Positions 54,687 through 64,000 of a stretch of DNA of 64,000 bases are shown here, one piece after another; position 1 is the stretch's first letter, and each line of letters opens with the position of its first letter. The stretch is from positions 1 through 64,000 of the forward strand of contig ONJF01000017.1 in assembly GCA_900318085.1 (NCBI GenBank), in the 5' to 3' direction. The position numbers and the translations under genes were made by a program. This DNA is from an uncultured Bacteroidales bacterium (GTDB taxonomy: Bacteria > Bacteroidota > Bacteroidia > Bacteroidales > F082). The notes below the pieces were generated by a model. That model made no database searches and was not told where the DNA came from. It saw only the letters and a program-made list of their open reading frames with translations.

Positions 54687-55755
54687 TGGCGGCGGCACCG
54701 GCGGCCACATCTTCCCCGCCATCGCCATCGCCGATGCCTTGAAGAGGCGTTTCCCAGAGGCCGACATCCTGTTTATCGGCGCCAAGGGACGTATGGAGAT
54801 GGAACGCGTGCCCAAGGCGGGTTATCCCATCGAGGGCCTTTGGATCAGTGGCATGACCAAAGACATCAAGTCGCTCTTGCTGCCTTTGAAGCTCACGAGT
54901 AGCATCAACCATGCCATCGCCATCTTGAAGCGTTTCAAACCCGATGTGGTGATTGGTGTAGGCGGCTTTGCCAGCGGTCCTACCTTGATGGGGGCTAACT
55001 ATCTCGGCATCCCTACCGTCATCCAGGAGCAGAACTCCTACCCCGGCAAGACCAACCGCAACGTGGGCAAGAAGGCCAAGGCCATCTGCGTGGCCTATGA
55101 CCACCTCGACCAATGGTTCCCTGCCGAGAAGATACACTTCACTGGCAACCCCTTGAGAGCCAACATCACCCTCAACGGCACCCGCGAGGAAGCCGCCGCG
55201 TTCTTCCACCTCGACCCGACCCAACCCGTCGCCTTGTTGGTAGGTGGTAGTCAAGGTGCCTTGGGCATCAACAAAGGCATCAGCGCCCAACTCAAAGCCT
55301 TCTGCGACAGCGACCTGCAACTCATCTGGCAGACCGGCAAGACCTATATCGACCAAGCCAACAAAGAGGTGAAGGCCTTAGGCCTCGAAGACCGTGTGAA
55401 ACCCACCGTCTTCATCGAGCGCATGGACCTGGCCTATGGCCTCGCCGACGTGGTCATCTCACGCGCTGGCGCCATGTCGATCTCGGAGCTGGCCTTGGTG
55501 CAACGCCCCGTCATCTTCGTGCCGCTGCCCACCGCCGCCGAAGACCACCAAACCAAGAACGCCCAGCAACTCGTCGACGCAGAGGCAGCCCTCATGGTGC
55601 GCAACGCTGACGCCGAACAGGAACTCGTCCCTGCCCTGATGCGTCTCGCCTCCGACAAGGCCTTACAGACGAAACTGAGCGAAAATATCGGCAAGTTTGC
55701 CCGTCCAAACGCCGCCGACGATATCGTAGACCAAATCATAAAAGCCATAAGCTAA
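54658..55755 (+). CDS. murG: UDP-GlcNAc:lipid I transferase MurG
   Basis: A 365-residue GT28 enzyme from ATG 54658; an ATG 21 bases earlier would only add residues before the first strand. GGGTGGHIFPAIAIA at the N-terminus, GVGGFASGP, EQNSYPGKTNR and the C-terminal ISRAGAMSISEL loop that binds the UDP-sugar. Works at the cytoplasmic face of the inner membrane and forms lipid II. Separated from murC by 83 bases that carry a repeat. Confidence 0.95.
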   Translation: MKQNLKVVISGGGTGGHIFPAIAIADALKRRFPEADILFIGAKGRMEMERVPKAGYPIEGLWISGMTKDIKSLLLPLKLTSSINHAIAILKRFKPDVVIGVGGFASGPTLMGANYLGIPTVIQEQNSYPGKTNRNVGKKAKAICVAYDHLDQWFPAEKIHFTGNPLRANITLNGTREEAAAFFHLDPTQPVALLVGGSQGALGINKGISAQLKAFCDSDLQLIWQTGKTYIDQANKEVKALGLEDRVKPTVFIERMDLAYGLADVVISRAGAMSISELALVQRPVIFVPLPTAAEDHQTKNAQQLVDAEAALMVRNADAEQELVPALMRLASDKALQTKLSENIGKFARPNAADDIVDQIIKAIS

Positions 55756-55756
55756 A

Positions 55757-55806
55757 CCCAGCCCCGTAGGGGCGACAGCCAATAAGCAGGCGGTGTAAAC
55801 CCCTGC
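55757..55806. repeat. CCCCGTAGGGG repeat-like intergenic sequence
   Basis: The murG-murC gap contains AGCCCCGTAGGGGCGAC, a short palindrome familiar from intergenic repeats of Bacteroidales, followed by a GCAGGCGGTGTAAACCCCTGC stretch (split palindrome). Low support beyond the palindrome itself. Confidence 0.5.
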
Positions 55807-55838
55807 GACATAAGATAGAAAGTATAACAAACAAGAAT

Positions 55839-57179
55839 ATGACAAACGGAGAAGGACATACCATCTATATGCTAGGCATCGGCGGCATCGGCATGAGCGC
55901 CCTGGCCCGCTACTACCACAGCCAAGGCCACACTGTGGTCGGCTACGATCGTACCCCTTCCCCACTGACACGACAACTCGAAGACGAGGGCATGGCCATC
56001 CATTATGAAGACAGACCCGACCTGTTGCCCGCCCATATCGACTTCGTCGTATATACACCAGCAGTTCCGAAAGACCTGAAGGAGTTCGAAGTCCTTCGGC
56101 AAAACAATATAAAGATTATGAAACGCGCCGCGGCCTTGGGCAAGGTCACGGAAGGGCACTTCACCATCGCGGTGGCTGGCACGCACGGTAAGACCACTAC
56201 CACCGCTATGGTGGCCCACATCCTCAACGAATGCGGGAGGAGCACCACCGCCTTCATCGGCGGCATCGCCAACAACTTCAACAGCAACCTGCTGCTTAGC
56301 AAGGAGAAAGATTTCGTCATCGTGGTGGAAGCCGACGAGTTCGACCATTCGTTCCTCCAACTCCACCCCAACATCAGCATCATCAACTCCATCGATGCCG
56401 ATCACCTCGACATCTATGGCGACCGCCAACATCTGGTGCAAAGCTTCAACGACTTCGCCGACCTCACCGAAAGCAAAGTCATCGTCAAGGAAGACTTGGC
56501 CATCACAACCGACCGAGGCATCCGCTTCGGCTTTGGTGAAGGCAGCGACTATCGCGCTGAAATCATCAAATCGGAACAAGGCGTGACGGATTTCATCATC
56601 CATGATGAAGGAGAGATGACCGAAGTCAAGCTACCCATGGCAGGCAAGCACAACGTGATGAACGCCACTGCCGCCTTCATCGCTGCCCGACAGATTGGAC
56701 TCGACACCAAAGCCATCGCACAAGCGCTGTCCACCTTCAAAGGCGTAAAGCGCCGCTTCGACGTCCGCGTCAAAAACGCAAGGCACTGCTACATTGACGA
56801 CTACGCCCACCATCCCGAAGAGATCCGTTCGTGCCTCACCGCCATCAAGAGTTCGTTCCCAGAAAAGAAGCTTACCCTGGTCTTCCAGCCCCACCTCTTC
56901 AGTCGCACCCGCGACTTCATGGACGGCTTCGCCGAGGTGCTCGCCCTGGCCGACACGCTCATCCTTTTGGACATCTACCCTGCCCGCGAGTTGCCTATCG
57001 AAGGCATCACCTCACAAGCCCTCTTGGACAGAGTACAACTTGCCGACAAACGCCTCTGCTCCAAGTCGGAACTCGTCAACCTGATTGAAAGCGAGAAGCC
57101 CGAGCTTCTGGTCACCATGGGCGCAGGTGACATCGACCGTTTTGTTGAACCCTTGGAAAATATGATCAAGACATGGTAA
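55839..57179 (+). CDS. murC: UDP-N-acetylmuramate:L-alanine ligase MurC
   Basis: A 446-residue Mur ligase that adds L-alanine to UDP-MurNAc. Begins with the Rossmann loop GIGGIGMSALA, P-loop GTHGKTTT near 110-117, EADEFDHSF, INSIDADHLD and the C-terminal DDYAHHPEEI motif. All three domains are present and of normal length. Overlaps ftsQ by seven bases. A complete MurC beside a MurD remnant means L-Ala product is made while the D-Glu step must be supplied elsewhere. Confidence 0.95.
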   Translation: MTNGEGHTIYMLGIGGIGMSALARYYHSQGHTVVGYDRTPSPLTRQLEDEGMAIHYEDRPDLLPAHIDFVVYTPAVPKDLKEFEVLRQNNIKIMKRAAALGKVTEGHFTIAVAGTHGKTTTTAMVAHILNECGRSTTAFIGGIANNFNSNLLLSKEKDFVIVVEADEFDHSFLQLHPNISIINSIDADHLDIYGDRQHLVQSFNDFADLTESKVIVKEDLAITTDRGIRFGFGEGSDYRAEIIKSEQGVTDFIIHDEGEMTEVKLPMAGKHNVMNATAAFIAARQIGLDTKAIAQALSTFKGVKRRFDVRVKNARHCYIDDYAHHPEEIRSCLTAIKSSFPEKKLTLVFQPHLFSRTRDFMDGFAEVLALADTLILLDIYPARELPIEGITSQALLDRVQLADKRLCSKSELVNLIESEKPELLVTMGAGDIDRFVEPLENMIKTW

Positions 57180-57934
57180 AGAAGATATTAAGCATAGCAT
57201 TATGGGTCATCACGGCGGCTGCGCTGGTCGTCCTCTTTGTCTTTGCCAGAGAAAACTACCTCAACCGTCCGCTACAGTCCATCCAACTGATCACCGAAAC
57301 GGATACCGGCTTCGTCAGGAAAGCGGAGGTGCGCGAAGAACTGTGGCAACAATGCGGCAGCAAGAAGATAGGCACCGTCGACATGGTAAAGCTCCAGAAG
57401 CACCTCGACGGCAACCCTTGGATTGCTAGTAACACCTCCTATATCGACTTGGACGGGACCCTCAAAGTCAGTTATGAGGAATATGAGCCCAAATTCAGGG
57501 TGTTTGGCAAAAACGGCCGTTCGGTTTATGTGACCGAGGAAGGCGTCGTCATCCCCACGAGTCGGCTCTATACGCCCTATGTCATGGTAGCCAGCGGCAA
57601 CTTCGACATCGACAACGACAAGGAGGCCTACACCCTCACCGACACGTTGGAGAGCCACCGCAACCTCATCAACGCGCTGACTTGGTTTAAAGCCATCGAG
57701 GCCAACGACTTCATCAGCAGCAGCGTGGGACAGATCTACTGCAATGCTCGCAACGAATTTGAGCTTACGGTAAAAGACATCGACGCCAGGGTCATCGTAG
57801 GCGACACCTGCCTCGCCGCCGACAAGCTGAAGCGATTGGAAATCTTCATGAAACAACGTCCCAGCGCCGAGTCAAAAAACATGAAAAGCATCAACTTGAA
57901 TTATAAAAACCAAATAGTCTGTACAAAACGATAA
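57173..57934 (+). CDS. ftsQ: Cell division protein FtsQ
   Basis: A 253-residue bitopic protein: one membrane helix (about 6-24) and a periplasmic part with a POTRA-like segment (about 37-105) and a beta-rich domain. Sequence conservation is low; the assignment rests on topology, size and position between murC and ftsA. Expected to link FtsL/FtsB with FtsW/FtsI. Ends four bases before ftsA. Confidence 0.8.
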   Translation: MVKKILSIALWVITAAALVVLFVFARENYLNRPLQSIQLITETDTGFVRKAEVREELWQQCGSKKIGTVDMVKLQKHLDGNPWIASNTSYIDLDGTLKVSYEEYEPKFRVFGKNGRSVYVTEEGVVIPTSRLYTPYVMVASGNFDIDNDKEAYTLTDTLESHRNLINALTWFKAIEANDFISSSVGQIYCNARNEFELTVKDIDARVIVGDTCLAADKLKRLEIFMKQRPSAESKNMKSINLNYKNQIVCTKR

Positions 57935-57938
57935 AGCA

Positions 57939-59300
57939 ATGAGCGAAGGAAAAATCATCGTCGGATTAGACATCGGCACAACGAAAGTGGCCTGCATCGT
58001 AGGCCGCAAAGCCGATAACGGAAAAATTGAGATCCTGGGATATGGCAAGACCATTTCCACAGGTGTCAGACGCGGTGTTGTCACCAACATCTTCGACACC
58101 GTCGAAGCCATCAAGACCGCCGTCAAGCAAGCCTCCGAGCAGTCGGGGGTCGAAATCTGTCGTGTCAGCGTGGGCATCGCAGGTCAGCACATCAAGAGCC
58201 TTCAACACCGCGGCGTGCTGATGCGTGACAACCACGAGACCGAAATCACAGAGGCCGAACTTGAACGGCTGCGCAACGACACGTTCAAGATCAACATGAC
58301 CCCTGGTGAAGAAATCATCGACGTCATCCGCCAAGACACCTATGTCGACGGCGAGCTGGCCACCAACCCCGTGGGTATGCTGGGCAGCAAGATCGAAGCC
58401 AACTTCCACGTCATCATCGGCCAGACCTCGGCGGCCAAAAACATCGTCAAATGCATCGAAAGCGCAGGCCTAGAGATGGACTACATGATCCTGGAGCCCA
58501 TCGCCTCGGCACAGGCCGTCCTCGACGAGGAAGAAAAAGACGCCGGCGTAGTGCTCGTCGACATCGGTGGCGGCACCACCGACATCGCCATCTTCAAAGA
58601 CAAGAAGATCCAGCACACTGCCGTCATCCCCTTTGGAGGCAACATCATCACCGACGACATCTGCACCGGATGCTCCATCATCAAGCACTATGCAGAAGAG
58701 GTGAAGGTGAAGTTCGGCTCGGCACTGGCCAGCGAGAACCGCGATGACGAAGTGGTATCCATCCCTGGCATCCGCGGTCGCGAAGCCAAAGAGATCTCGT
58801 TTAAGAACCTGGCCCACATCATCCAAGCCCGTTTGGAGGAGATCTTCGAACTCGTCAACTACGAGATCCAGAAGGCCAAATCGGAGAACAACCTCATCGC
58901 CGGCATCGTGCTCACCGGCGGCGGCGCCCTGATGAGACACATCCAACAACTGGCCGAATTCAAGACCGGTCTGGAGGTGCGCATCGGCTACCCTAACGAA
59001 CACCTCAACCAAAACACGGAGAAGGAGATGTCGAGCCCGATGTACTCCACCGGCATCGGTATCGTCATCGAGACCATTGCCCGCATGGAGCATGACGACC
59101 ACCTCCGTGCCATGCAAGAAGCTGAAAGAGTGAAACTCTACGGAACCAAAAAAGCCATGGAGCCTGCGGCCGAGCAACCGGAAGAGCCCGTGAGCGAGGA
59201 ACCCGAAAAAGCTGGCAAAAAGTCCAAGAAGAAAGGCCTAGACTTGAAATCGATCATCGCCAAGATGAGCGATATCCTTACCCCCGACGACATCGACTAA
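57939..59300 (+). CDS. ftsA: Cell division protein FtsA (actin-like membrane tether)
   Basis: A 453-residue ATPase with the actin fold: GLDIGTTK, the SHS2 insertion, VDIGGGTTDI, VLTGGGALM. Its C-terminal tail is extended and highly charged (EQPEEPVSEEPEKAGKK) and ends in a helix with basic and hydrophobic residues (LKSIIAKMSDIL) that could bind the membrane. Tethers FtsZ to the membrane. Followed by ftsZ after 21 bases. Confidence 0.95.
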   Translation: MSEGKIIVGLDIGTTKVACIVGRKADNGKIEILGYGKTISTGVRRGVVTNIFDTVEAIKTAVKQASEQSGVEICRVSVGIAGQHIKSLQHRGVLMRDNHETEITEAELERLRNDTFKINMTPGEEIIDVIRQDTYVDGELATNPVGMLGSKIEANFHVIIGQTSAAKNIVKCIESAGLEMDYMILEPIASAQAVLDEEEKDAGVVLVDIGGGTTDIAIFKDKKIQHTAVIPFGGNIITDDICTGCSIIKHYAEEVKVKFGSALASENRDDEVVSIPGIRGREAKEISFKNLAHIIQARLEEIFELVNYEIQKAKSENNLIAGIVLTGGGALMRHIQQLAEFKTGLEVRIGYPNEHLNQNTEKEMSSPMYSTGIGIVIETIARMEHDDHLRAMQEAERVKLYGTKKAMEPAAEQPEEPVSEEPEKAGKKSKKKGLDLKSIIAKMSDILTPDDID

Positions 59301-59321
59301 CCACATCAAAACCGAAGAACT

Positions 59322-61106
59322 ATGGCAGAAGACTACACAACCCTGCATCATGACGAGATGTTCACTCCCGTCGATATTGACAAACCTAACTATATCAAAG
59401 TCGTCGGTGTGGGAGGTGGTGGAGGCAACGCCGTCAACCACATGATGGAAGAAGGCATCCAAGGCGTCGATTTCGTCTTGTGCAACACCGACCACCAAGC
59501 CTTGCTGAAAAGCAAAGTCAAGACCACCGTGCACCTCGGCAAGCGCGACTTGGGCGCCGGCAACGACCCCAACATCGGTCGCGAAGCCGCCGAGATGAGC
59601 CGCGATGAACTCGAGGCCCTGATGGACGAAAACACCAAGATGCTCTTCGTCACCGCCGGCATGGGTGGCGGCACGGGCACTGGAGCAGCCCCCGTCGTGG
59701 CCAAAATCGCCAAAGACAAAGGCATCCTCACCGTCGGCATCGTCACCATGCCCATGGAACGCGAAGGCCGCCGCCGCAAACTGCAAGCCATGGCGGGCAT
59801 CGAAGAGCTGAAGAAATGCGTCGACACGCTCATCCTCATCAGCACCGACAAACTCCGCGACCAATACGGCAACATGAAACTGTCAGAAGCCTTCAAGAAA
59901 GCCGACGACGTGTTGGCTACTGCCGCACGTGGCATCGCCGAAATCATCACCGTGCCCGGCTATGTCAACGTCGACTTCGAGGATGTGAAGACCGTCATGA
60001 AAGACAGTGGCAAGGCAATCATGGGCTCTGGCACCGCCGAAGGCGAAGGCCGCGCCGAGAAAGCCATCAAAGACGCCATCCACTCACCCCTCCTCAACGA
60101 CTCGAACATCGAAGGCGCGAAGAACATCCTACTCTACATCACCTCCGGCACCAACGAGGTCTCGTTGGACGAAGTGGATGAAATCCTCGAGATTGCCCAA
60201 AACGCCTGCGGCAACAACAGCGACGTCATCTGGGGCAACGGCACCGACGAGAGCCTCGGTGAGGCCCTCAGCGTGACCCTTATCGCCACTGGATTCAACC
60301 ACGATGCCAAGCCTTATAGCAGCGTGCTAGCTGAGAAACAAACGCCTGCCAACCCTGCCCAACCCAAGAAGGTGTATGACTTGAGTGGCAAGGTAAAGGA
60401 TGAAGACCCGGCACCCGCCCAACCCGCCAACTTGGCCGTGGGGTCAGTGGCCGCCAACGAAGTCGAGACGGTGTATCCCAAGGAAGACGAGACACCCAAA
60501 CACGAGGAAAAGACCGTCCATTCCCTCTCAGAGCCCCAAGCCACGGAACCCACCGATGCCATGGTTGCCGAGCCCAAGCATGAAGAGTCTGTGGAAGAAG
60601 CCAAACCGCAAGAAGAGGTCGTGGCCACTAGCGAAGACATCGTTGAAGACGACACTCCCCTCTTCGAGCCCACCAGCGAGCCCACCCCGACTGCACCGAT
60701 ACAAGAGACACCTCAAAGCCCCCGCTACGATGACGAACGCCCTGTGGTGAGAGTGTTCGACAATCCGTTCAGCTCGAGCAGCAGCGACGATGAAGGTTTC
60801 GAGATCACCTCTCGTATCATCACGCAAGAAGAAGTACAGGCGCGCACCGAGCAGGAGATCGCCGTGCTTGAGGCCAAGAAAGCCAAAGAGACCGACCCGA
60901 AGGAACAACTGAAGAAGCAGCGTCTGCGCGCCTTGAGCATGAACTTCAGGACGACCCGAGGCTTGGAGGAGCTGGAGAACCAACCCGCCTACCTGCGCCG
61001 CAACGTTGAGATCAGCCAAAGCGACGAAAGCGACCTCTCGCACTACTCGACCTCGCAAAGCGGCATCAGCAGCGAGAACTCCTTCCTCCATGACAATGTG
61101 GACTAA
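59322..61106 (+). CDS. ftsZ: Cell division protein FtsZ with extended linker
   Basis: A 594-residue tubulin homologue. The GTP loop GGGTGTG is at 115-121; the N-terminal 320 residues are the canonical GTPase and polymerisation core. A long acidic, proline- and glutamate-rich linker spans about 325-520, much longer than in E. coli (383 residues in total). The binding peptide-like segment NQPAYLRRNV is at about 553-562, followed by 32 further residues. Last gene of the cluster; a strong terminator follows. Confidence 0.95.
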   Translation: MAEDYTTLHHDEMFTPVDIDKPNYIKVVGVGGGGGNAVNHMMEEGIQGVDFVLCNTDHQALLKSKVKTTVHLGKRDLGAGNDPNIGREAAEMSRDELEALMDENTKMLFVTAGMGGGTGTGAAPVVAKIAKDKGILTVGIVTMPMEREGRRRKLQAMAGIEELKKCVDTLILISTDKLRDQYGNMKLSEAFKKADDVLATAARGIAEIITVPGYVNVDFEDVKTVMKDSGKAIMGSGTAEGEGRAEKAIKDAIHSPLLNDSNIEGAKNILLYITSGTNEVSLDEVDEILEIAQNACGNNSDVIWGNGTDESLGEALSVTLIATGFNHDAKPYSSVLAEKQTPANPAQPKKVYDLSGKVKDEDPAPAQPANLAVGSVAANEVETVYPKEDETPKHEEKTVHSLSEPQATEPTDAMVAEPKHEESVEEAKPQEEVVATSEDIVEDDTPLFEPTSEPTPTAPIQETPQSPRYDDERPVVRVFDNPFSSSSSDDEGFEITSRIITQEEVQARTEQEIAVLEAKKAKETDPKEQLKKQRLRALSMNFRTTRGLEELENQPAYLRRNVEISQSDESDLSHYSTSQSGISSENSFLHDNVD

Positions 61107-61146
61107 AAATTACATTACCTAACAGACTATTTTATATCCGACGATG

Positions 61147-61182
61147 CAGACGGACTTCCCTAGGAGGTCCGTCTGTTTTTTT
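61147..61182 (+). terminator. Intrinsic terminator of the dcw operon
   Basis: Perfect 9-base stem CAGACGGAC/GTCCGTCTG followed by seven T. Confidence 0.9.
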
Positions 61183-61215
61183 GTCACCACCCTACCTCGT
61201 TCAGCCTTTTTTCTT

Positions 61216-61223
61216 TACCTTTG
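61216..61223 (+). promoter_or_regulatory. -7 promoter box TACCTTTG for the third C25 peptidase
   Basis: TACCTTTG 25 bases before the ATG at 61248, directly after the ftsZ terminator. Confidence 0.55.
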
Positions 61224-61247
61224 CCCGCAAATACAACCTGAAGAAAA

Positions 61248-64000
61248 ATGAAGAAACTAACCATACTTCTTGGCATCATCTTGCTGTCGTTCAGTGCTGT
61301 TGCCCAACAATGGATGCCCATCACGAGTCCACGGCCTGTCGCGCCTATCGCCCAACTTATGACGAGCACGGAGCAGACCACTACGGTCACGTTCTCACTC
61401 GAAGGTTTTCTCCAAACGGCTGTGGCCACTCCCAAAGGTACGCAATACATCATCACCGTACCCAAAATGGCCTCAATGCTCGAAGAAGGAGCCCCGGACT
61501 TGCCGCTTTTCGCCATACCAGTACTCATCGACGACGAGGCGAAGATGGAGGTCCGCATTGACGACTCAAAATATAAGGACTTTGAAAACATAGAAATTGC
61601 ACCATCAAAAGGCAATCTCAACCGAGAAGTCGACCCGGCAAGCGTCCCTTTCCGCTATGGGGAGATATACTCGCAAAACGCTTTCTACCCTGCCTCACAA
61701 GCCCAATTAGACCAGCCCTATATCCTCCGTGACTTTCGTGGCCAAAACATCATCGTCTACCCCTTCGCCTATAACCCCGTCACCAAGACCCTGCGTGTGT
61801 TTACACATCTGGTACTGACGATGAGCCAGACCCAAGCGAAAGGGAGCAACCCAAAGTTGAGCCCCAGAAAGGGTCAAGCACACCTCTCACCCGAGACAGA
61901 GGCCATGTACACCCACCGTTTCGTCAACTATCGCGACAAAGCAGCCAAATACTCCTTCGTTGCCGACGAAGGTAGTCTTTTGGTCATTTGTCCCGACCGT
62001 TTCTTGGACGCCATGCAACCTTTTGTCGACTGGAAGAACATGTCGGGACGGCCGACCACGATGGTCAGTCTCTCCGAGATAGGAGGCAACAACACTGACC
62101 TCATCAAGTCGTATATCCTCAACTGCTACAACAACCCCGACGAGAACCTCTGTTATGTGCTCCTGGTGGGCGACTATGCCGACCTCACACCCAAGGCGAT
62201 GAGCGGTGGCGCTTCCGACATCTGGTTTGGCCAACTCGAAGGCAACGACTATTACCCAGAGGTGTTTGTAGGCCGTTTCTCGGCCGAGACTGTGACCGAT
62301 GTGCAAAACCAAGTCACGAAAGTGATCTACTACGAACGCGACATCACCGCCCAAGCCAACTGGCTCGATAAAGGCATCGGCATTGGCTCCAGCGAAGGAG
62401 CCGGCAGCGGACACAACGGTGGAGAGTCCGACTATCAACATATTGAATACATCCGCGACACCTTGCTGCACTATACTTACAGTGAAGTCTCGCAACATTA
62501 TCACGGTGTAGGCGTAGGCACCAATGCGGCCATGTTGAGAGAGAACTTCAACAATGGTGCCAGCATCTGCAACTACTGCAACCATGGCTCGCAGACGAAC
62601 TGGTATGTGGGCAGTTTCAACAACAGCCAAGTCAATGCTTTAGTCAACGACTACAAATGGCCTGTCATCTGGTCGACGGCCTGCCTCAACGGGCAATTCA
62701 ACTACAGTCAACCCTGCTTCGCCGAGGCATGGATGCGTGCCACCAACAACAGCACTGGTGTCCCTACTGGTGCCATCGGAGGCATGTTCAGCTGGACCTC
62801 ACAGCCTTGGCAGCCCCCTATGACGGGACAAGACGAGATGGTTGACGTACTCTGCGAATGGCGCAATGCCGACCATTACCATCATACCTTGGGAGGTGCG
62901 TCACTCAACGGCAATATGAGAATCCTCGATCTTCATCCCTCCGACCAGGGCGCTACCCACAACACCTGGATCCTCTTTGGTGACCCGAGCCTGATGATGC
63001 GCACCGCCAATCCCACGGAGATGAACCTCACCTGCGAACCAGAAGCCCTCTTCCTCGGCCAAACTGAACTACGTCTCACCGCCGAGGCCGAGCATGCCCT
63101 CGCCACACTCTCCATCAACGGCTCCGTCATCGCCAGCGCCCCCATCGTCAACGGAGAAGCCACCTTGACCTTTGAGAGCCCCACCGAGACAGGGACGGCA
63201 CAACTCGTGGTGACCAGCTTCAACAAAGTCACCGAGGTGCGCGACATCGCCATCATCCCAGCCAATGGGGCCTATCTCACCTACAACAGCTTCAGCGTCA
63301 ACGATGCCAACGGACAAGCCGACTATGGCGAGACCATCAACCTCAATTTGACCATCAAGAACATCGGCAACGAGGCTGCCACCAATGTACAAGTGACGCT
63401 CAACAGCGACTCACCCGACCTCAACATCCTGAATGGTACGGCCACCATCCCTTCCATCGAAGCCTTGAGCGAATACACGCTTAACGACGCTTTCCAAATC
63501 GCCATCAACGAGATGATCACTGACGGCACACAAGCCTATTTCACCCTCCTCTGCACCGATGGCAGTCACACCTGGAACAGCCAATTCCGCATGACCTTGC
63601 ATGCCCCCGCTTTCGCCTTGTCAGACTTTAGGCCCTTGGGCAATCCCAATCCCGGCGAGAGCGGCACATTATTAGTTGGATTCAGAAACACGGGCTCATC
63701 CGATGCAAACGCAGCCATAATACAACTTTATAGTAGTTCATCGGAATTGGTTTTCAACCCAATCCAATACAACCTTGGCACGATTCCCGCGGGAGAGACC
63801 GCGACCGCCACGGCCACGTTTACCACTTCGTCCAATCTCCCTACCGGCTCCAGTTTGGAAGTGTATTACCACATGGAAGCCTTGCCCTATACAATCTGCG
63901 GCACCGAATTGATCAATATCGGTCCCGTCAAAGAGACCTTCGAGACGGGCGATTTCAGCGCCTTCGCTTGGGAGACACTCGGTGGAGCCTCTTGGTACAT
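61248..64000 (+). CDS. Gingipain-like C25 cysteine peptidase, 3' part off window
   Basis: About 917 residues are visible with no stop. Residues 1-20 are a signal peptide (MKKLTILLGI..., ending AVAQ). The propeptide, with blocks such as EGAPDLP, IEIAPSKGN, NAFYPASQA and FAYNPVTKTLRV, closely matches the 12261 gene. The C25 domain has H446 in CNHGSQTNW and C479 in TACLNGQF, 33 apart. CARDB-like Ig modules follow, and the frame leaves the window within a FETGDFSAFAWE domain start, the same jelly-roll type as in the 7663 gene. Probably another surface protease; a Type IX sorting domain is expected beyond the edge. Confidence 0.9.
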   Translation, partial: MKKLTILLGIILLSFSAVAQQWMPITSPRPVAPIAQLMTSTEQTTTVTFSLEGFLQTAVATPKGTQYIITVPKMASMLEEGAPDLPLFAIPVLIDDEAKMEVRIDDSKYKDFENIEIAPSKGNLNREVDPASVPFRYGEIYSQNAFYPASQAQLDQPYILRDFRGQNIIVYPFAYNPVTKTLRVFTHLVLTMSQTQAKGSNPKLSPRKGQAHLSPETEAMYTHRFVNYRDKAAKYSFVADEGSLLVICPDRFLDAMQPFVDWKNMSGRPTTMVSLSEIGGNNTDLIKSYILNCYNNPDENLCYVLLVGDYADLTPKAMSGGASDIWFGQLEGNDYYPEVFVGRFSAETVTDVQNQVTKVIYYERDITAQANWLDKGIGIGSSEGAGSGHNGGESDYQHIEYIRDTLLHYTYSEVSQHYHGVGVGTNAAMLRENFNNGASICNYCNHGSQTNWYVGSFNNSQVNALVNDYKWPVIWSTACLNGQFNYSQPCFAEAWMRATNNSTGVPTGAIGGMFSWTSQPWQPPMTGQDEMVDVLCEWRNADHYHHTLGGASLNGNMRILDLHPSDQGATHNTWILFGDPSLMMRTANPTEMNLTCEPEALFLGQTELRLTAEAEHALATLSINGSVIASAPIVNGEATLTFESPTETGTAQLVVTSFNKVTEVRDIAIIPANGAYLTYNSFSVNDANGQADYGETINLNLTIKNIGNEAATNVQVTLNSDSPDLNILNGTATIPSIEALSEYTLNDAFQIAINEMITDGTQAYFTLLCTDGSHTWNSQFRMTLHAPAFALSDFRPLGNPNPGESGTLLVGFRNTGSSDANAAIIQLYSSSSELVFNPIQYNLGTIPAGETATATATFTTSSNLPTGSSLEVYYHMEALPYTICGTELINIGPVKETFETGDFSAFAWETLGGASWY

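Overview
The window comes from the chromosome of a member of the Bacteroidota, most likely the order Bacteroidales. The signs are gingipain-like C25 peptidases and a giant adhesin with Type IX secretion (Por) C-terminal sorting domains, a TonB receptor with DUF4249 lipoproteins, glycine-lipid acyltransferases, the mraZ-to-ftsZ gene order, and many TAnnTTTG -7 promoter boxes. The species cannot be named from the sequence. No rRNA, tRNA, insertion sequence, prophage or CRISPR array was seen.

Layout. 1-4280: a von Willebrand-like membrane protein leaving the left edge, a pyrophosphatase-like gene bracketed by a 51-bp direct repeat, a translationally coupled operon (DUF5131, Vat-type acetyltransferase, P-loop kinase) and a family 2 glycosyltransferase. 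4460-7504: threonylcarbamoyl-AMP synthase, a lipoprotein and an S41 protease. 7663-15710: two secreted C25 peptidases around a DnaJ/TerB protein. 15783-19939: TonB receptor plus two DUF4249 lipoproteins. 20021-26828: a DNA-damage and mutagenesis locus with DnaE2-like polymerase, DUF4143 ATPase, DinB and a LexA-like XRE/S24 repressor. 26982-31761: lipoprotein, a second DUF4143 ATPase and MutS2 with a damaged 5' end. 32526-42893: a 3331-residue secreted adhesin followed by a small membrane-tailed protein. 42959-45840: GlsB/YeaQ-type membrane protein, EngB and two acyltransferases. 46180-61106: the division and cell wall (dcw) cluster. 61248 to the right edge: a third C25 peptidase.

The strongest oddities are these. 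(1) In the otherwise complete dcw operon, murD is reduced to a 186-residue C-terminal remnant with a disrupted substrate motif, although it stays in frame and coupled to ftsW. (2) A shared 48-bp operator-like sequence lies upstream of dnaE2 and between dinB and the LexA-like gene, pointing to a local SOS-type regulon. (3) A 10-bp-period repeat array sits just upstream of the mraZ promoter. (4) Several intergenic regions hold nested inverted repeats able to fold into branched structures. (5) mutS2 appears to have an out-of-frame deletion at its start.

How the genes work together. The dcw genes build peptidoglycan precursors (MurE, MraY, MurG, MurC) and the divisome (FtsL, FtsI, FtsW, FtsQ, FtsA, FtsZ). 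The C25 peptidases and the giant adhesin are predicted to be carried to the cell surface by a Type IX machine encoded elsewhere. The S24 repressor probably controls the two error-prone polymerases. All functions are inferred from sequence motifs read by eye; no database search was run.
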